From an uncultured Oscillibacter sp. (GTDB lineage Bacteria; Bacillota; Clostridia; Oscillospirales; Oscillospiraceae), in contig NZ_CAJTUX010000021.1 of the NCBI RefSeq assembly GCF_910579365.1, forward strand, positions 1-39,964: DNA of 39,964 nucleotides. The letters are read 5' to 3'. How positions within the stretch are numbered: position 1 is the first letter of the stretch; every line of letters starts with the position of its first letter. The notes under the pieces are model-generated. The model did no database searches, was not told where the DNA came from, and was given only the letters and a program-made list of their open reading frames with translations. Both the position numbers and the translations under genes were made by a program. This document shows, piece by piece, positions 1-7,768 of the stretch.

Positions 1-1
1 G

Positions 2-1408
2 CGGGCGGACTGGTGCATCAGCCGCCAGCGCCGCTGGGGCCTGCCCATCCCCGTGTTCTACTGCAAGGACTGCGGCAAGCCCGTGGTGACGGACGAGACC
101 ATCGAAACCGTCTCCAAGCTCTTCGCGGCGGAGGGGTCCAACGCGTGGTTCTCCAAGGAGGCGGAGGACATTCTCCCCGCCGGATTCGCCTGCCCCCACT
201 GCGGGGCCAAGAGCGGCTTTGAGAAGGAGACGGACACTCTGGACGGCTGGTTCGACTCCGGCTCCACCCACTACGCCTCCATGCAGAAGGACCAGGGCTT
301 CTGGCCCGCCACGGTTTATATGGAGGGTCTGGACCAGTACCGGGGCTGGTTCCAGAGCTCCCTGCTCATCGGCGTGGGCGCCCTGGGCAAGGGCGCGCCC
401 TTTAAGGAATGCGTCACCCACGGCTGGACCGTGGACGGCGAGGGCAAGGCGATGCACAAATCCGCCGGAAACGGCATGGACCCCGCCGAAATCATCAACC
501 AGTACGGCGCGGACATTCTCCGCCTCTGGGCGGCCAACACGGATTACCACGCCGACGTCCGCTGCTCTCACGAGATTTTCAATCAGCTGAGGCAGAACTA
601 CCTGAAGTTCCGCAACACCGCCCGGTACTGCCTGGGCAACCTGAACGGCTTCGACCCCAACCATCTCACCGCCCCCGGCGAGATGGAGGAGCTGGACCGC
701 TGGGCCGTGACGAAGCTGAACGCCCTGATCGAGAAGTGCTTCGCCGCCTATGACGAGTACGAGTTCCTGGCGGCCACCCACGCCGTCAACGACTTCTGCG
801 TGGTGGACATGTCCAACTTCTATCTGGACGTCATCAAGGACCGGCTCTACTGCGACGAGGAAAACGGCGCCCTCCGCCGCAGCGCTCTGAGCGCCCTGTT
901 CCTGATTCTGGACACTATGACCCGCATCATGGCCCCCATCCTCTGCTTCACCTGCGACGAGATCTGGCAGGCCATGCCCCACCGGGAGGAGGACGACGCC
1001 CGGAACGTCCTCTTCAACGATATGCACCGTCCCTTCACGGACTATGCCCTGGACGCCGCGGCCATGGAGAAGTGGGCCGTCATCGAGACCCTGCGGGACA
1101 AGGTGAACGCCGCCCTGGAGACCGCCCGGAGCGAAAAGCGCATCGGCAAGAGCCTGGAGGCCGCCGTCACCCTCACCGTGCCGGAGGACCAGGCCTGGCT
1201 GGCGGACACCGCCAATCTGGCGGACCTGCTCATCGTCTCCCAGGCGGCGGTGAAAACCGGCCCGGAGGCCGCCGTGGAGGTCGCCTCCGCCCAGGGCGGC
1301 AAGTGCGAGCGCTGCTGGAAGATCCTGCCCTCCGTGGGCCACGACGCCGCCCATCCCACCCTCTGCCCCCGCTGCGCCGCCGCCGTGGCAAAGCTCCCCC
1401 AGTTTTGA
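2..1408 (+). CDS. ileS: Isoleucyl-tRNA synthetase, C-terminal part (5' end outside window)
   Basis: Charges tRNA-Ile with isoleucine in the cytoplasm. The reading frame is open from base 2, so this is the last 468 residues of a class I synthetase of roughly 930 residues; the true start lies upstream. Visible features in order: the DWCISRQRRWG stretch at the very start; the KMSKS signature in the variant form AMHKS (bases about 451-465); the YGADILRLW segment; the alpha-helical anticodon-binding domain; and a C-terminal zinc finger of two Cys pairs (CERC and CPRC, bases about 1306-1377), which marks the bacterial zinc-ended type. A GC-rich hairpin follows the stop. The AMHKS form of the signature is, as far as I recall, usual in clostridial IleRS, so I do not read it as a defect. 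Confidence 0.97.
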   Translation, partial: RADWCISRQRRWGLPIPVFYCKDCGKPVVTDETIETVSKLFAAEGSNAWFSKEAEDILPAGFACPHCGAKSGFEKETDTLDGWFDSGSTHYASMQKDQGFWPATVYMEGLDQYRGWFQSSLLIGVGALGKGAPFKECVTHGWTVDGEGKAMHKSAGNGMDPAEIINQYGADILRLWAANTDYHADVRCSHEIFNQLRQNYLKFRNTARYCLGNLNGFDPNHLTAPGEMEELDRWAVTKLNALIEKCFAAYDEYEFLAATHAVNDFCVVDMSNFYLDVIKDRLYCDEENGALRRSALSALFLILDTMTRIMAPILCFTCDEIWQAMPHREEDDARNVLFNDMHRPFTDYALDAAAMEKWAVIETLRDKVNAALETARSEKRIGKSLEAAVTLTVPEDQAWLADTANLADLLIVSQAAVKTGPEAAVEVASAQGGKCERCWKILPSVGHDAAHPTLCPRCAAAVAKLPQF

Positions 1409-1417
1409 CGAATCCCC

Positions 1418-1447
1418 GGGCGGGGAGGACGCCCCTCCCCGCCCTTT
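1418..1447 (+). terminator. Intrinsic terminator after ileS
   Basis: A perfect 10-bp GC stem (gggcggggag, 1418-1427, with ctccccgccc, 1435-1444) with a 7-nt loop, followed by only three T before C returns. It sits 9 bp past the ileS stop. The stem is very strong but the U tract is short, so efficiency is uncertain. Confidence 0.6.
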
Positions 1448-1498
1448 CCCCTGTATAGATTTCACAAAATTCCCTGAAACTTTTTTCCGTTTTCCCCC

Positions 1499-1527
1499 TT
1501 GCATCCCGCCTGAGAATATGCTATCAT
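1499..1527 (+). promoter_or_regulatory. Sigma-A-type promoter for the phospholipase C-like gene
   Basis: TTGCAT, a 17-bp spacer and TATCAT. It lies after the ileS terminator and 32 bp before the TTG start of the next gene, so that gene is likely transcribed alone. Confidence 0.65.
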
Positions 1528-1559
1528 GTAACCATTCTTTCGGTTAGGAGGAGCTAACC

Positions 1560-2105
1560 TTGCAGAAACGTACGCACACGCTGCTGGCCCGGACACTGCT
1601 GAAAAGCGGGACGGGTTTCTCCGCCAGACGCTTTGAGCTGGCCTTCCTCTTCGGCTCGTTTCAGCCTGACGTCAACCCCTTCAGCTACCTGAAAGGCTCT
1701 CTGCACTACAACAAGCTCAAGGGACACAACTACGCCAATTCCAGAGCCTATATCAACACCAAGATTCTGAAGCTCCAGCGCCGCCGGCGGTGGACCATGT
1801 GGCAGTACTATACCCTGGGGAAGCTCACCCACTACCTGGCCGACGCCTATACATACCCCCACAACGAGAACTACCCCGACACCATGCTGGACCACCACTT
1901 TTACGAGACCAACCTCCGCCAGTTCATGCGGGGATATCTGGCCCACCGCTGCATCCAGCGCCAGCAGACCCGACGGGACCTGATCGCCGCGCTGGAGGAC
2001 CTGCACGAGCAGTACATGGCCACCCGGGCCAGCATGCTCCGGGACGCCAACTACATCCTCAAGGCCACGGGCCTCCTGATGGCGGGGTGCCTCCCCGCCG
2101 CGTAA
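1560..2105 (+). CDS. Zinc-dependent phospholipase C-like protein
   Basis: 181 residues. It resembles the zinc-dependent phospholipase C / S1-P1-like helical fold family: a compact His/Asp-rich protein with GKLTHYLADAYTYPH (residues about 87-101) and LDHHFYE (about 109-115), spacings typical of metal-binding helices. No signal peptide is visible, so unlike secreted clostridial alpha-toxins it is probably cytoplasmic. The TTG start is chosen because a strong site (aggaggag, from 1546) sits the right distance upstream and no ATG is better placed. Substrate and role cannot be read from the sequence; small clostridial members of this family are mostly uncharacterised. It appears monocistronic, between its own promoter and GC hairpins after the stop (for example 2110-2125). 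Confidence 0.8.
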   Translation: MQKRTHTLLARTLLKSGTGFSARRFELAFLFGSFQPDVNPFSYLKGSLHYNKLKGHNYANSRAYINTKILKLQRRRRWTMWQYYTLGKLTHYLADAYTYPHNENYPDTMLDHHFYETNLRQFMRGYLAHRCIQRQQTRRDLIAALEDLHEQYMATRASMLRDANYILKATGLLMAGCLPAA

Positions 2106-2246
2106 GAGTCCCGCCTTCCGGCGGGCGGAGACAGCGGCCCGCTCCCGCCGGGTCCCAGGGACGCGGGAGCAGACCAGGCAGGCGGATTTGTCCGAAAGGC
2201 ACAGTCCGCTCTTGATAAGGGCGCTTTCATTTGTAGGAACTCACAG

Positions 2247-2275
2247 TTTTCATTTCCACGCCCTTGTGTTATGCT
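2247..2275 (+). promoter_or_regulatory. Probable promoter of the aromatic operon
   Basis: TTTTCA, a 17-bp spacer and TATGCT, each hexamer 4/6 to consensus. Transcription would begin near 2282, giving a leader RNA that carries the small aromatic ORF. It is the best match in the gap but only moderate. Confidence 0.4.
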
Positions 2276-2308
2276 TTAAACATCTAAAGAATCAAAGGGG
2301 AACCTGTC

Positions 2309-2410
2309 ATGACCGCTGCTGTTCGCACTGCTGAATACGGCTATTTCTACTTTAGCTTTACCAGTTTTGGTAAGGCTTTTCGTGGTTTGGCTGAAAACGA
2401 GCGTGTGTGA
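2309..2410 (+). CDS. Phe/Tyr-rich leader peptide of the aromatic operon
   Basis: A 33-codon ORF, ATG at 2309 and TGA at 2408, with an AAGGGG ribosome site about 9 nt upstream. Residues 10-24 read YGYFYFSFTSFGKAF: five Phe and three Tyr within 15 codons, and no Trp. It stands just before the gene for the first enzyme of aromatic synthesis. Four of its five Phe codons are TTT, whereas all Phe codons I checked in the following DAHP synthase gene are TTC, so its codon use is unlike its neighbours. I infer a ribosome-stalling leader that senses charged tRNA-Phe and tRNA-Tyr. A ribosome halted at the early aromatic codons would leave bases 2384-2393 free to form the antiterminator; one that reaches the stop would cover them. 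Confidence 0.85.
   Translation: MTAAVRTAEYGYFYFSFTSFGKAFRGLAENERV
2354..2377 (+). promoter_or_regulatory. Hairpin within the leader ORF
   Basis: Ten base pairs (2354-2363 with 2368-2377, one G-U pair) close a 4-nt loop inside the aromatic codon run. It could act as the pause hairpin that synchronises ribosome and polymerase, as hairpin 1:2 does in classical attenuators. That role is inferred. Confidence 0.5.
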
Positions 2411-2478
2411 GCTTCCGGTCCCGCAGGAGGACCGTTCCGTATGAAGCGGCCCGCAGCCAAACCGGCTGCGGGCTTTTT
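2384..2478 (+). promoter_or_regulatory. Attenuator: antiterminator pairing and terminator
   Basis: Bases 2384-2393 (ggtttggctg) are perfectly complementary over 10 bp to 2454-2463 (cagccaaacc). The second segment is the 5' arm and loop of an intrinsic terminator: gcccgcagcc (2449-2458) pairs with ggctgcgggc (2464-2473), 10 bp, followed by five T (2474-2478). The two structures exclude each other. A separate hairpin (cggtcc 2416-2421 with ggaccg 2429-2434) fills the space between. The DAHP synthase ATG is 34 bp after the T run. Together with the aromatic leader ORF this is a complete classical attenuator layout. Confidence 0.85.
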
Positions 2479-2511
2479 CGTATTCCCCAACTTTTGTAGG
2501 AGGAAACTGCC

Positions 2512-3528
2512 ATGATTGTCATTCTCAAGCACAACCCCAACCGGGACCAGCTGGAGAGCCTCATCGCCTGGCTCCAGGACAAGGGCGTTACCATTCACAC
2601 CAGCATCGGCGAGGCTCACACAATTCTGGGTCTGGTGGGCGACACCTCCAAGCTGGACACGGACCTCATCGCTGCCCTGGACATTGTGGAGGACGTGAAG
2701 CGGGTCCAGGAGCCCTACAAAAACGCCAACCGGAAGTTCCACCCGGAGGACACCGTGGTCCCCGTGGGAAACACCCAGATCGGCGGCGGCACCCTGACCA
2801 TCATGGCCGGTCCCTGCTCCGTGGAGAGTGAGGAGCAGGTGGTGTCCATCGCCAAGGCCGTGAAGGCCGGCGGCGCCACCATGCTCCGGGGCGGGGCCTT
2901 CAAGCCCCGGACGTCGCCCTACGCCTTCCAGGGCCTGGGGGCCCAGGGTCTGGAGTACCTGAAGGTGGCCCGGCAGGAGACGGGGCTGCCCATTGTGACG
3001 GAGCTGATGGACGTGACCCAGCTGCCCCTCTTCAAGGACGTGGACGTCATCCAGATCGGGGCCCGGAACATGCAGAACTTCGACCTTTTGAAGGCCGTGG
3101 GACACCAGGACAAGCCCGTCATGATCAAGCGGGGCATGTCCGCCACCTATGAGGAGTGGCTGATGAGCGCCGAGTACGTCATGGCCAGCGGAAACGACCA
3201 CGTCATCCTCTGCGAGCGGGGCATCCGCACCTTCGAGAGTTACACCCGCAACACCCTGGACCTGGCGGCCATCTCCGTGCTCCGGCAGCTGACCCATCTG
3301 CCCGTCATCATCGACCCCAGCCACGCCACGGGCAAATACTGGCTGGTGGAGCCCCTGGCCCGGGCCGCCGTGGCCGCGGGGGCCGACGGCCTCCAGATCG
3401 AGGTCCACAACGACCCCGCCCACGCCCTGTGCGACGGACCCCAGTCCCTGAAGCCGGAGGTCTTCGACCCCCTGGCGAAGAAGCTCCTGAAGCTCCACGC
3501 TTTCATGCGGGAGCTGGACAACGACTGA
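2512..3528 (+). CDS. aroF: 3-deoxy-7-phosphoheptulonate (DAHP) synthase, type I-beta
   Basis: Condenses phosphoenolpyruvate and erythrose 4-phosphate to DAHP, the committed step to aromatic amino acids. 338 residues in two parts: an N-terminal ferredoxin-like domain (about 1-68), as in the Thermotoga-type enzyme where it mediates Tyr/Phe inhibition, and a TIM-barrel catalytic domain. Barrel motifs seen are AGPCSVE (99-105), KPRTSPYAFQG (131-141), IGARN (182-186), CERG (234-237, metal-binding Cys) and DPSHATG (268-274). Start ATG 2512 follows an AGGAGG. It is the first structural gene after the attenuator, so the operon appears controlled both by RNA and, by family analogy, by allostery. The gene symbol varies between genomes (aroF, aroG or aroA). 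Confidence 0.96.
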   Translation: MIVILKHNPNRDQLESLIAWLQDKGVTIHTSIGEAHTILGLVGDTSKLDTDLIAALDIVEDVKRVQEPYKNANRKFHPEDTVVPVGNTQIGGGTLTIMAGPCSVESEEQVVSIAKAVKAGGATMLRGGAFKPRTSPYAFQGLGAQGLEYLKVARQETGLPIVTELMDVTQLPLFKDVDVIQIGARNMQNFDLLKAVGHQDKPVMIKRGMSATYEEWLMSAEYVMASGNDHVILCERGIRTFESYTRNTLDLAAISVLRQLTHLPVIIDPSHATGKYWLVEPLARAAVAAGADGLQIEVHNDPAHALCDGPQSLKPEVFDPLAKKLLKLHAFMRELDND

Positions 3529-3541
3529 AGGAGGGCGCTGC

Positions 3542-4378
3542 ATGAATGTCGGCATAGTCGGCCTGGGTCTCATCGGCGGGTCCATGGCCAAGAGCGTCAA
3601 GGCACGGACGGCCCACACCGTCTGGGGCGCGGACCTGGACCAGGAGACCATGACCCTGGCGCGAATGAGCGGGGCCATCGACGGGCCCCTGACGGAGGAG
3701 AACCTGCCGTCCTGCGGCCTGATCCTGGTGGCCATCTGCCCCGGCGCGGCGGTCCAATGGGTGAAGGACCACGCGGACAGGATTTCTCCATCCGCCATCG
3801 TGGTGGACCTGTGCGGCGTGAAGCGGGTGGTGGTGAAGGCCCTGGCCCCCGTGGCGGAGCGGCACGGCTTCGCCTACATCGGCGGGCACCCCATGGCGGG
3901 CAAGGAGCGGGGGGGCTTCACCGCCTCCAGCGAGGATTTGTACGTGGGCGCCTCCATGATCCTGACGCCGGACCAGAGGACGGACATGCGGCTGCTGGAG
4001 ACGCTGAAAGCCTTTTTCCTGGACATCGGCTTTGCCGGGCTCACCTTCTCCGACCCGGAGGAGCATGACCGCATCATCGCCTTCACCTCCCAGCTGGCCC
4101 ACATCACCTCCAGCGCCTACGTGAAATCGCCGGAGGCCCAGCGCCGCCGGGGCTTCTCCGCCGGGAGCTTCCAGGATATGACCCGGGTGGCCCGGCTGGA
4201 CGAGGACATGTGGACGGAGCTGTTTTTGGACGACGCGGACTATCTGGTGCGTGAGCTGGATATTCTGATTGGGAATCTGACCGCCTATTCCGACGCCCTG
4301 AAATCCGGCGACGCGGAGCGGGTCCGGTCTCTTCTGAGGGAGGGCCGGGAATTGAAGGCCACGGCCGGAGGAAATTGA
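3542..4378 (+). CDS. tyrA: Prephenate dehydrogenase
   Basis: Oxidative decarboxylation of prephenate to 4-hydroxyphenylpyruvate with NAD(P), towards tyrosine. 278 residues: N-terminal Rossmann fold with VGLGLIGGS (residues 5-13) and the GGHPMAGKE segment, then the helical dimerisation domain. There is no C-terminal ACT domain and no chorismate mutase domain, so tyrosine feedback through an ACT domain is not expected here and the mutase must come from the pheA product downstream. The start lies 13 bp after the DAHP synthase stop, with GAAGGAGGGC ahead of it. Confidence 0.95.
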   Translation: MNVGIVGLGLIGGSMAKSVKARTAHTVWGADLDQETMTLARMSGAIDGPLTEENLPSCGLILVAICPGAAVQWVKDHADRISPSAIVVDLCGVKRVVVKALAPVAERHGFAYIGGHPMAGKERGGFTASSEDLYVGASMILTPDQRTDMRLLETLKAFFLDIGFAGLTFSDPEEHDRIIAFTSQLAHITSSAYVKSPEAQRRRGFSAGSFQDMTRVARLDEDMWTELFLDDADYLVRELDILIGNLTAYSDALKSGDAERVRSLLREGRELKATAGGN

Positions 4379-4392
4379 AGGAGGACCGCCAA

Positions 4393-5460
4393 ATGCCGCA
4401 TTATAAAGAAATACGGATAAACACCGTCCCCGCCTACACGGTGACCATCGGCCCCGGGCTGCTGCGCCGCTGCGGACCGGCGCTGAGAAGCACCGTCCCC
4501 CCCTGCCGCATGGCGGTGGTCACCGATTCCATTGTGGGGCCGCTGTACCTGGAGCCGGTGACGGAGAGCCTGAAAGCGGCGGGCTACGCCGTCAGCGCCT
4601 ACGAATTTCCCGCCGGGGAGGGGAGCAAGCATTTCACCACCCTTTCCAATATCCTGGAGTTCCTGGCGGAGGAGCATCTGACCCGCACGGACTGCCTGAT
4701 TGCCCTGGGCGGCGGGGTCGTGGGCGACATGGCGGGTTTTGCCGCCGCCTGTTACCTCCGGGGCATCCGGTACGTCCAGATGCCGACGACTCTGCTCTCC
4801 GCCGTGGATTCCTCGGTGGGAGGCAAGACCGCCATCGACCTGAAAGCCGGGAAGAACCTGGCGGGGGCCTTTTTCCAGCCCGCCGCCGTGCTGTGCGACA
4901 CGGACTGTCTGGACAGCCTGCCTCAGCCAGTGTTCGCCGATGGGGCGGCGGAGGCGGTGAAGACCGGCGTCCTCTGCGACGAGAGCCTGTTTGCCCTCTT
5001 CGAGGACGGCGCGCTGAAAGCGGACCCGGCGGAGGTCATCGCCCGGTGCGTGACCTACAAGGCTGGGGTCGTAGAGCGGGACGAGCGGGAACAGGGGGAG
5101 CGGAAGCTCCTAAACCTGGGCCACACGGTGGGCCACGCCATTGAGAAGTGCAGCGGGTACGCCATCCCCCACGGCCACGCCGTGGCGGCGGGGATGGCCC
5201 TCATGACCCGGGCGGCGGAACGGCTGAACTGGACCAACGGGCCCGTGGCGGACCGCGTCTGCGGGTGCCTGGAAAAACTGGGCCTGCCCATTTCCACGGA
5301 ATACTCCCCCGAGGCCCTGGCGGAGGCCGCGCTGTCCGACAAGAAGCGGACGGGGGACTCCATCACGATTGTGGCGCCGAAGGAAATCGGAGCCTGTGAG
5401 CTGATAAAAATCCCCGTGTCGGAACTTCTTTTCGTCATCGGGACGGGATGGGAGGCGTAG
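4393..5460 (+). CDS. aroB: 3-dehydroquinate synthase
   Basis: Converts DAHP to 3-dehydroquinate, NAD- and metal-dependent. 355 residues from ATG 4393. A TTG at 4375 in the same frame overlaps the tyrA stop, but GAAGGAGG (4377-4384) is correctly spaced for 4393, so that start is preferred. Family signatures are present: GGGVVGDMAGFAA, the MPTTLLSAVDSSVGGKTAID stretch, and the zinc ligand segments NLGHTVGHAIE and HGHAVAAGM. Length is normal for the family. It is followed without any gap by aroA. Confidence 0.96.
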   Translation: MPHYKEIRINTVPAYTVTIGPGLLRRCGPALRSTVPPCRMAVVTDSIVGPLYLEPVTESLKAAGYAVSAYEFPAGEGSKHFTTLSNILEFLAEEHLTRTDCLIALGGGVVGDMAGFAAACYLRGIRYVQMPTTLLSAVDSSVGGKTAIDLKAGKNLAGAFFQPAAVLCDTDCLDSLPQPVFADGAAEAVKTGVLCDESLFALFEDGALKADPAEVIARCVTYKAGVVERDEREQGERKLLNLGHTVGHAIEKCSGYAIPHGHAVAAGMALMTRAAERLNWTNGPVADRVCGCLEKLGLPISTEYSPEALAEAALSDKKRTGDSITIVAPKEIGACELIKIPVSELLFVIGTGWEA

Positions 5461-6687
5461 ATGGACGTCAAAATTACCCCCCGCCGCCTCTCCGGCGTGG
5501 TCACGCCGCCCCCCAGCAAGTCCCTGGCCCACCGCTATGTGATTGCCGCCGCCCTGGCGGCGGGGGTCAGCACCATCAAAAACCTGACCCTTTCCGAGGA
5601 TATCCAGGCCACCCTCCAGTGTATGGCGGACTTCCGCTGCCGGTGGGAGTGGCAAGGCGAGAACACCCTGAAGGTCTGGGGCTGCGTCAGCAAGGAGCGG
5701 GACCGGGGCGGCCTGCCCCGCCTGGACTGCGGGGAGTCCGGGTCCACCCTGCGCTTCCTCATCCCCATCGCCCTGGCCCTGGAGGGGGGCGGGGTGTTCA
5801 CCGGGCGGGGGCGGCTGATGGAGCGGCCCCTGGACCCCTATTTCCAGATCTTTGACCGGCTGGGCATCTCCTACCGGCTGGAGGACGGCGTCCTCACCAT
5901 AGAGGGCGATCTGTGGCCCGGGGAATACCGCCTGCCGGGGAATGTCTCCAGCCAGTTTTTTACAGGCCTTCTCATGGCCCTTCCTTTGCTGGATGGGCCC
6001 AGCGTCGTCGCCAGCACCACCAAGCTGGAGTCCGCCTCCTACGTCTCCATGACCATGGGCGTGCTGGAGCGGTGCGGCATCCGGGTGCGCTGGTCCCCCC
6101 AGCTGGGCGCCTTCGGCGTCACGCCGGGGGTCTACTGCCCCTTCGAGGAGACGGTGGAGGCCGACTGGTCTCAGGCCGCTTTCTGGTACGCCGCCATCGC
6201 CCTTGGCGGCAACCTCCGCCTCCGGGGACTCAAGGGCCAGTCCTCCCAGGGGGACGCGGCGGTGGTGGGCCACTCGAAAAAGCTCGCCCTCAGCGGGGAG
6301 GTCAAAATCGACCTCTCCGACTGTCCGGACCTTCTCCCCCCTCTGGCGGTCATGGCCGCCCTGCGGCGGGGGACCACCCGCTTTACCAACGCCGCCCGCC
6401 TCCGGCTGAAGGAGAGCGACCGGCTGGCCACCGTCGCCCGGATGCTCAAGGCCCTGGGCGGCGCGGTCTCCGAGGAGGAGGACGGCCTGACGGTCTATGG
6501 CGTTCCCACCCTCCCCGGCGGCACGGTGGACGGGGCCAACGACCATCGCATTGTCATGGCCGCCGCCATCGCCGCCAGCCGCTGCCAGAGCGCCGTGGTC
6601 ATCCGGGGGGCGGAGGCGGTGAAGAAGTCCTACCCCACTTTCTGGCGGGATTACGAAGCTCTGGGAGGTGCGGTTCATGTCCTCTGA
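5461..6687 (+). CDS. aroA: 3-phosphoshikimate 1-carboxyvinyltransferase (EPSP synthase)
   Basis: Transfers the enolpyruvyl group of PEP to shikimate 3-phosphate. 408 residues, two-domain inside-out barrel. Seen: the PSKSLAHR substrate-binding stretch (residues 18-25, Lys20), GESGSTLRFL (91-100), the central LKESDRLA motif and DHRIVMAAA near the end. The ATG directly abuts the aroB stop, and the 3' end overlaps the aroC start by 11 bp, which suggests translational coupling through this part of the operon. Confidence 0.96.
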   Translation: MDVKITPRRLSGVVTPPPSKSLAHRYVIAAALAAGVSTIKNLTLSEDIQATLQCMADFRCRWEWQGENTLKVWGCVSKERDRGGLPRLDCGESGSTLRFLIPIALALEGGGVFTGRGRLMERPLDPYFQIFDRLGISYRLEDGVLTIEGDLWPGEYRLPGNVSSQFFTGLLMALPLLDGPSVVASTTKLESASYVSMTMGVLERCGIRVRWSPQLGAFGVTPGVYCPFEETVEADWSQAAFWYAAIALGGNLRLRGLKGQSSQGDAAVVGHSKKLALSGEVKIDLSDCPDLLPPLAVMAALRRGTTRFTNAARLRLKESDRLATVARMLKALGGAVSEEEDGLTVYGVPTLPGGTVDGANDHRIVMAAAIAASRCQSAVVIRGAEAVKKSYPTFWRDYEALGGAVHVL

Positions 6688-7768
6688 ATTTGGAAACCTT
6701 CTTCGCGTCAGCGTCTTCGGCCAGTCCCACGGGCGGGCCATCGGCGTGGTGATGGACGGTCTGCCCGCCGGGGAGGCAATCGACCTGGAGGAGCTTCAGC
6801 GCTTCCTGGACCGCCGGAAGCCCGGAGCCAGCCCCCTCTCCACCGCCCGGAAGGAGACGGACGTCCCCGCCTTCCTCTCCGGTCTGGAGGACGGGAAAAC
6901 CTGCGGCGCGCCGCTGTGCGCCGTTCTGGAAAACGCGGACCAGCACTCGAAAGACTACGGGGAGCTTGCCGGCAAGCCCCGGCCTGGCCACGCGGACTAC
7001 ACCGCCGCCGTCAAATGGGGCGGGCAGGCGGACATGCGGGGAGGCGGGCACTTCTCCGGCCGGCTGACGGCCCCCCTCTGCGTCGCCGGGGGAATCGCGA
7101 AGCAGATTCTGGCCCGGCGGGGCGTCTTCGTCGGGGCCCATCTGGCCGCCGCCGCGGGAATCCCGGACCAGCCCTTCCCCCTCCGGCCCACGGCGGAGCT
7201 CTTCGCCGACGTCGCCGCCAAGCCCTTCCCCGTTCTGGACAGCGAGGCGGGCCAGCGGATGCAGGCCGCCATCCTGGCGGCGAAGCAGGACCTGGACAGC
7301 GTGGGCGGCGTGGTGGAGTGCGCCGCCGCCGGCCTCCCCGCCGGGCTGGGGGACCCCATGTTCGACGGGGTGGAGAACCGTCTGGCCGCCGCGCTGTTCG
7401 GCATCCCGGCGGTGAAGGGCGTGGAGTTCGGCGCGGGCTTTGCCGCCGCCGCGCTCCGGGGCTCGGAGAACAACGACGCCTTCACCCTGGAGGACGGCCG
7501 GGTCTGCACGGAGACCAACCATGCCGGGGGCATCCTGGGGGGCATCACCACGGGCATGCCCCTGGTCCTCCGGGCGGCCTTCAAGCCCACGCCGTCCATC
7601 GGGCGGCCCCAGAGAACCGTCCGCCTCTCTCAGGGGGAACGAACGGAATTAACCATACACGGCCGGCACGACCCCTGCATCGCCCACCGGGCGGTCCCGG
7701 TGGTGGAGGCGGTCACCGCCGCCGTGCTGCTAGACATGCTATTGGAGGGAAATCATGGAACTTTCTGA
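6677..7768 (+). CDS. aroC: Chorismate synthase
   Basis: FMN-dependent anti-elimination of phosphate from EPSP to give chorismate. 363 residues from ATG 6677. A GTG at 6668 is in frame, but GGGAGGTG (6663-6670) fits the ATG, and the family begins with a short Met-Ser-x-x-Gly/Phe-Gly stretch as here. Motifs: SVFGQSHG near the N terminus, RPGHADYT, and DMRGGGHFSGRLTA, which bind FMN and substrate. It overlaps aroA upstream and the next gene downstream (14 bp). Confidence 0.96.
   Translation: MSSEFGNLLRVSVFGQSHGRAIGVVMDGLPAGEAIDLEELQRFLDRRKPGASPLSTARKETDVPAFLSGLEDGKTCGAPLCAVLENADQHSKDYGELAGKPRPGHADYTAAVKWGGQADMRGGGHFSGRLTAPLCVAGGIAKQILARRGVFVGAHLAAAAGIPDQPFPLRPTAELFADVAAKPFPVLDSEAGQRMQAAILAAKQDLDSVGGVVECAAAGLPAGLGDPMFDGVENRLAAALFGIPAVKGVEFGAGFAAAALRGSENNDAFTLEDGRVCTETNHAGGILGGITTGMPLVLRAAFKPTPSIGRPQRTVRLSQGERTELTIHGRHDPCIAHRAVPVVEAVTAAVLLDMLLEGNHGTF

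Noticed and set aside
451..465. Damaged KMSKS motif in IleRS (AMHKS)
   Set aside because: The surrounding sequence is intact and, as far as I recall, this variant is common in clostridial IleRS, so it is not treated as a defect.
2347..3798. Minus-strand open frame across DAHP synthase and tyrA
   Set aside because: Antisense shadow; it also crosses the attenuator and two well-supported genes.
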